Shown: positions 4,867 to 5,694 of the stretch, one piece after another
How the letters are laid out: every line of letters starts with the position of its first letter
Numbering within the stretch: the stretch's first letter is position 1
Assembly (NCBI GenBank): GCA_020718265.1
Contig: DYSM01000092.1
Span: forward strand, 4,456 to 10,149
Source: Draconibacterium orientale
Lineage (GTDB): Bacteria; Bacteroidota; Bacteroidia; Bacteroidales; JAADGE01
Direction of reading: 5' to 3'
Length of the DNA: 5,694 nt
Notes under the pieces: model-generated
Told to the model about the DNA's origin: nothing
Seen by the model: the letters and a program-made list of their open reading frames with translations, nothing else
The model's database searches: none
Position numbers and translations under genes: made by a program

Positions 4867-5665
4867 ATGAAGCAATTGAGTTATCAAATTTTAAAAAATA
4901 TGTGCCTTCGGGCAAATACGAAACATCTACAATATTTGCAAAACCGGAAATTATAAATTGTCCGAAATAGTCGTAAATTTCATATTCTGTCGGTGCAGAA
5001 AATTCGAGTAAACGCGACACCTTTGCGCCGTCGACGGGCAAAAACAACACTTCCGGTATGGTGGATGTGTAGCTAAGTTCGTCGGAAAAGCGCGAAACAT
5101 TCGTATAGTCCGTTTGCTTAATTCGGAAGCGATTCACGCCCGAATGTATTTTTACGGGTAAGGTATATGTCTGTAAATCAGCACTTCCTGTGCCCTGAAT
5201 TTCGCCAACGGTTTGCCAGTTCTGCCAACGGTATTGCTCTACATAAAACATAAGCGAGCCATGCTCGTTGCGAGTTTGCCATCGCAATGTGTCGTTTGTG
5301 TATCTAAAATCGGCAATTTCAAACGTGGTTTTCGGAATGAACACTTCCGGATTTACCATTGAGGGCTTGCAATTTCGTTTGTGAAAAATTTTCAGGTTCA
5401 AAACTTCATTGTCTTGCAAGTTTTTTGACACAAAATCAACCTCTAAGATGCTGTTTTTTAGTTGGATATCTATTTTTTTTGAATTTAAAATAATGCTGTC
5501 GATACAGAACGTTTGCGAAATCGTATCTCTCGGATTGACGAGATACAAGTTTTCGTTCTTATTCATTCCGTAGAAATTAAGCTGAGCTACGGCATTGAAA
5601 TTCAACAGAATAACTAAAACAACGAGTATGTGAAAATGTTTATTGAGTTCAGTATAAAAAGTCAT
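4853..5665 (-). CDS. Secreted protein with FnIII/Ig-like module and probable T9SS sorting domain
   Basis: The 270-residue product has an N-terminal signal peptide with a long n-region (1-11), a hydrophobic run 12-22 and likely cleavage at A-V-A-Q (25-28). Residues 28-110 form a beta-rich stretch I do not recognise, containing HKRNCKPSMVNPEVFIPKT (95-113). Residues 114-200 look like the fibronectin-III/Ig-like module common before sorting domains in Bacteroidota: LRWQTRNEHGSLMFYVEQ (127-144), a WQTVGEIQGTG strand (150-160), then a VNRFRIKQTDYTNVSRFS strand (177-194) matching the usual YRLKQVDxDGxxxYS pattern. The C-terminal 50 residues (YEIYDYFGQFIISG, IVDVSYLPEGTYFLKF, then SFTRR at the end) resemble a type A T9SS sorting domain, implying export across the outer membrane. 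No enzymatic domain is visible, so a surface or binding role is only inference. A 7-of-8 match to TAnnTTTG (TAACTTTA, 5688 to 5681, minus) lies upstream at the window edge. Confidence 0.75.
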   Translation of the reverse strand: MTFYTELNKHFHILVVLVILLNFNAVAQLNFYGMNKNENLYLVNPRDTISQTFCIDSIILNSKKIDIQLKNSILEVDFVSKNLQDNEVLNLKIFHKRNCKPSMVNPEVFIPKTTFEIADFRYTNDTLRWQTRNEHGSLMFYVEQYRWQNWQTVGEIQGTGSADLQTYTLPVKIHSGVNRFRIKQTDYTNVSRFSDELSYTSTIPEVLFLPVDGAKVSRLLEFSAPTEYEIYDYFGQFIISGFANIVDVSYLPEGTYFLKFDNSIASFTRR

Positions 5666-5694
5666 AAAGTTGAAAGTTTGTAAAGTTAAATTAC

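Overview
The window looks like ordinary chromosomal DNA of a member of the Bacteroidota. Four things point there. The promoters fit the Bacteroidota pattern TTTG-N19/20-TAnnTTTG rather than the proteobacterial -35/-10. Start codons lack convincing Shine-Dalgarno sequences. There is a PorT-like outer-membrane beta-barrel protein. One secreted protein ends in what looks like a type IX secretion (T9SS) sorting domain. I cannot name the genus. Nothing indicates a phage, insertion sequence, CRISPR array or integrated element.

Layout, left to right: (1) a minus-strand outer-membrane beta-barrel gene (13-594); (2) a 138-base gap with a C-run/G-run inverted repeat that may be a dispersed repeat; (3) minus-strand mutY (733-1794), the adenine DNA glycosylase of oxidative-damage repair; (4) a 59-base divergent promoter region; (5) a plus-strand pair, a secreted C45-like Ntn hydrolase (1854-3077) and a cyclophilin-type peptidyl-prolyl isomerase lipoprotein (3114-3941), closed by a Rho-independent terminator; (6) a second terminator facing the other way, serving a minus-strand tRNA with anticodon CAU (4104-4177); (7) a second divergent promoter region; (8) a plus-strand HAD-family phosphatase (4240-4866); (9) a minus-strand T9SS-type secreted protein (4853-5665) whose 3' end overlaps the HAD gene by 14 bases.

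The genes do not form one pathway. The hydrolase and the cyclophilin lipoprotein probably share a transcript and both act outside the cytoplasm; the beta-barrel protein and the T9SS-type protein are also envelope or secreted products. MutY, the tRNA and the HAD enzyme are cytoplasmic housekeeping functions. The clearest unusual structure is regulatory. Both divergent gene pairs (mutY/hydrolase and tRNA/HAD) are driven by promoters whose core elements interleave on opposite strands, so RNA polymerase probably cannot occupy both at once. The mutY promoter also lies so close to its ATG that the mRNA is probably leaderless. Secondary points of interest are an EF-hand-like loop in the hydrolase, a long helical insertion in the cyclophilin, and tRNA acceptor-stem pairs that suggest tRNA-Ile2 rather than tRNA-Met. 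I did not find convincing evidence of a wholly new biological system.
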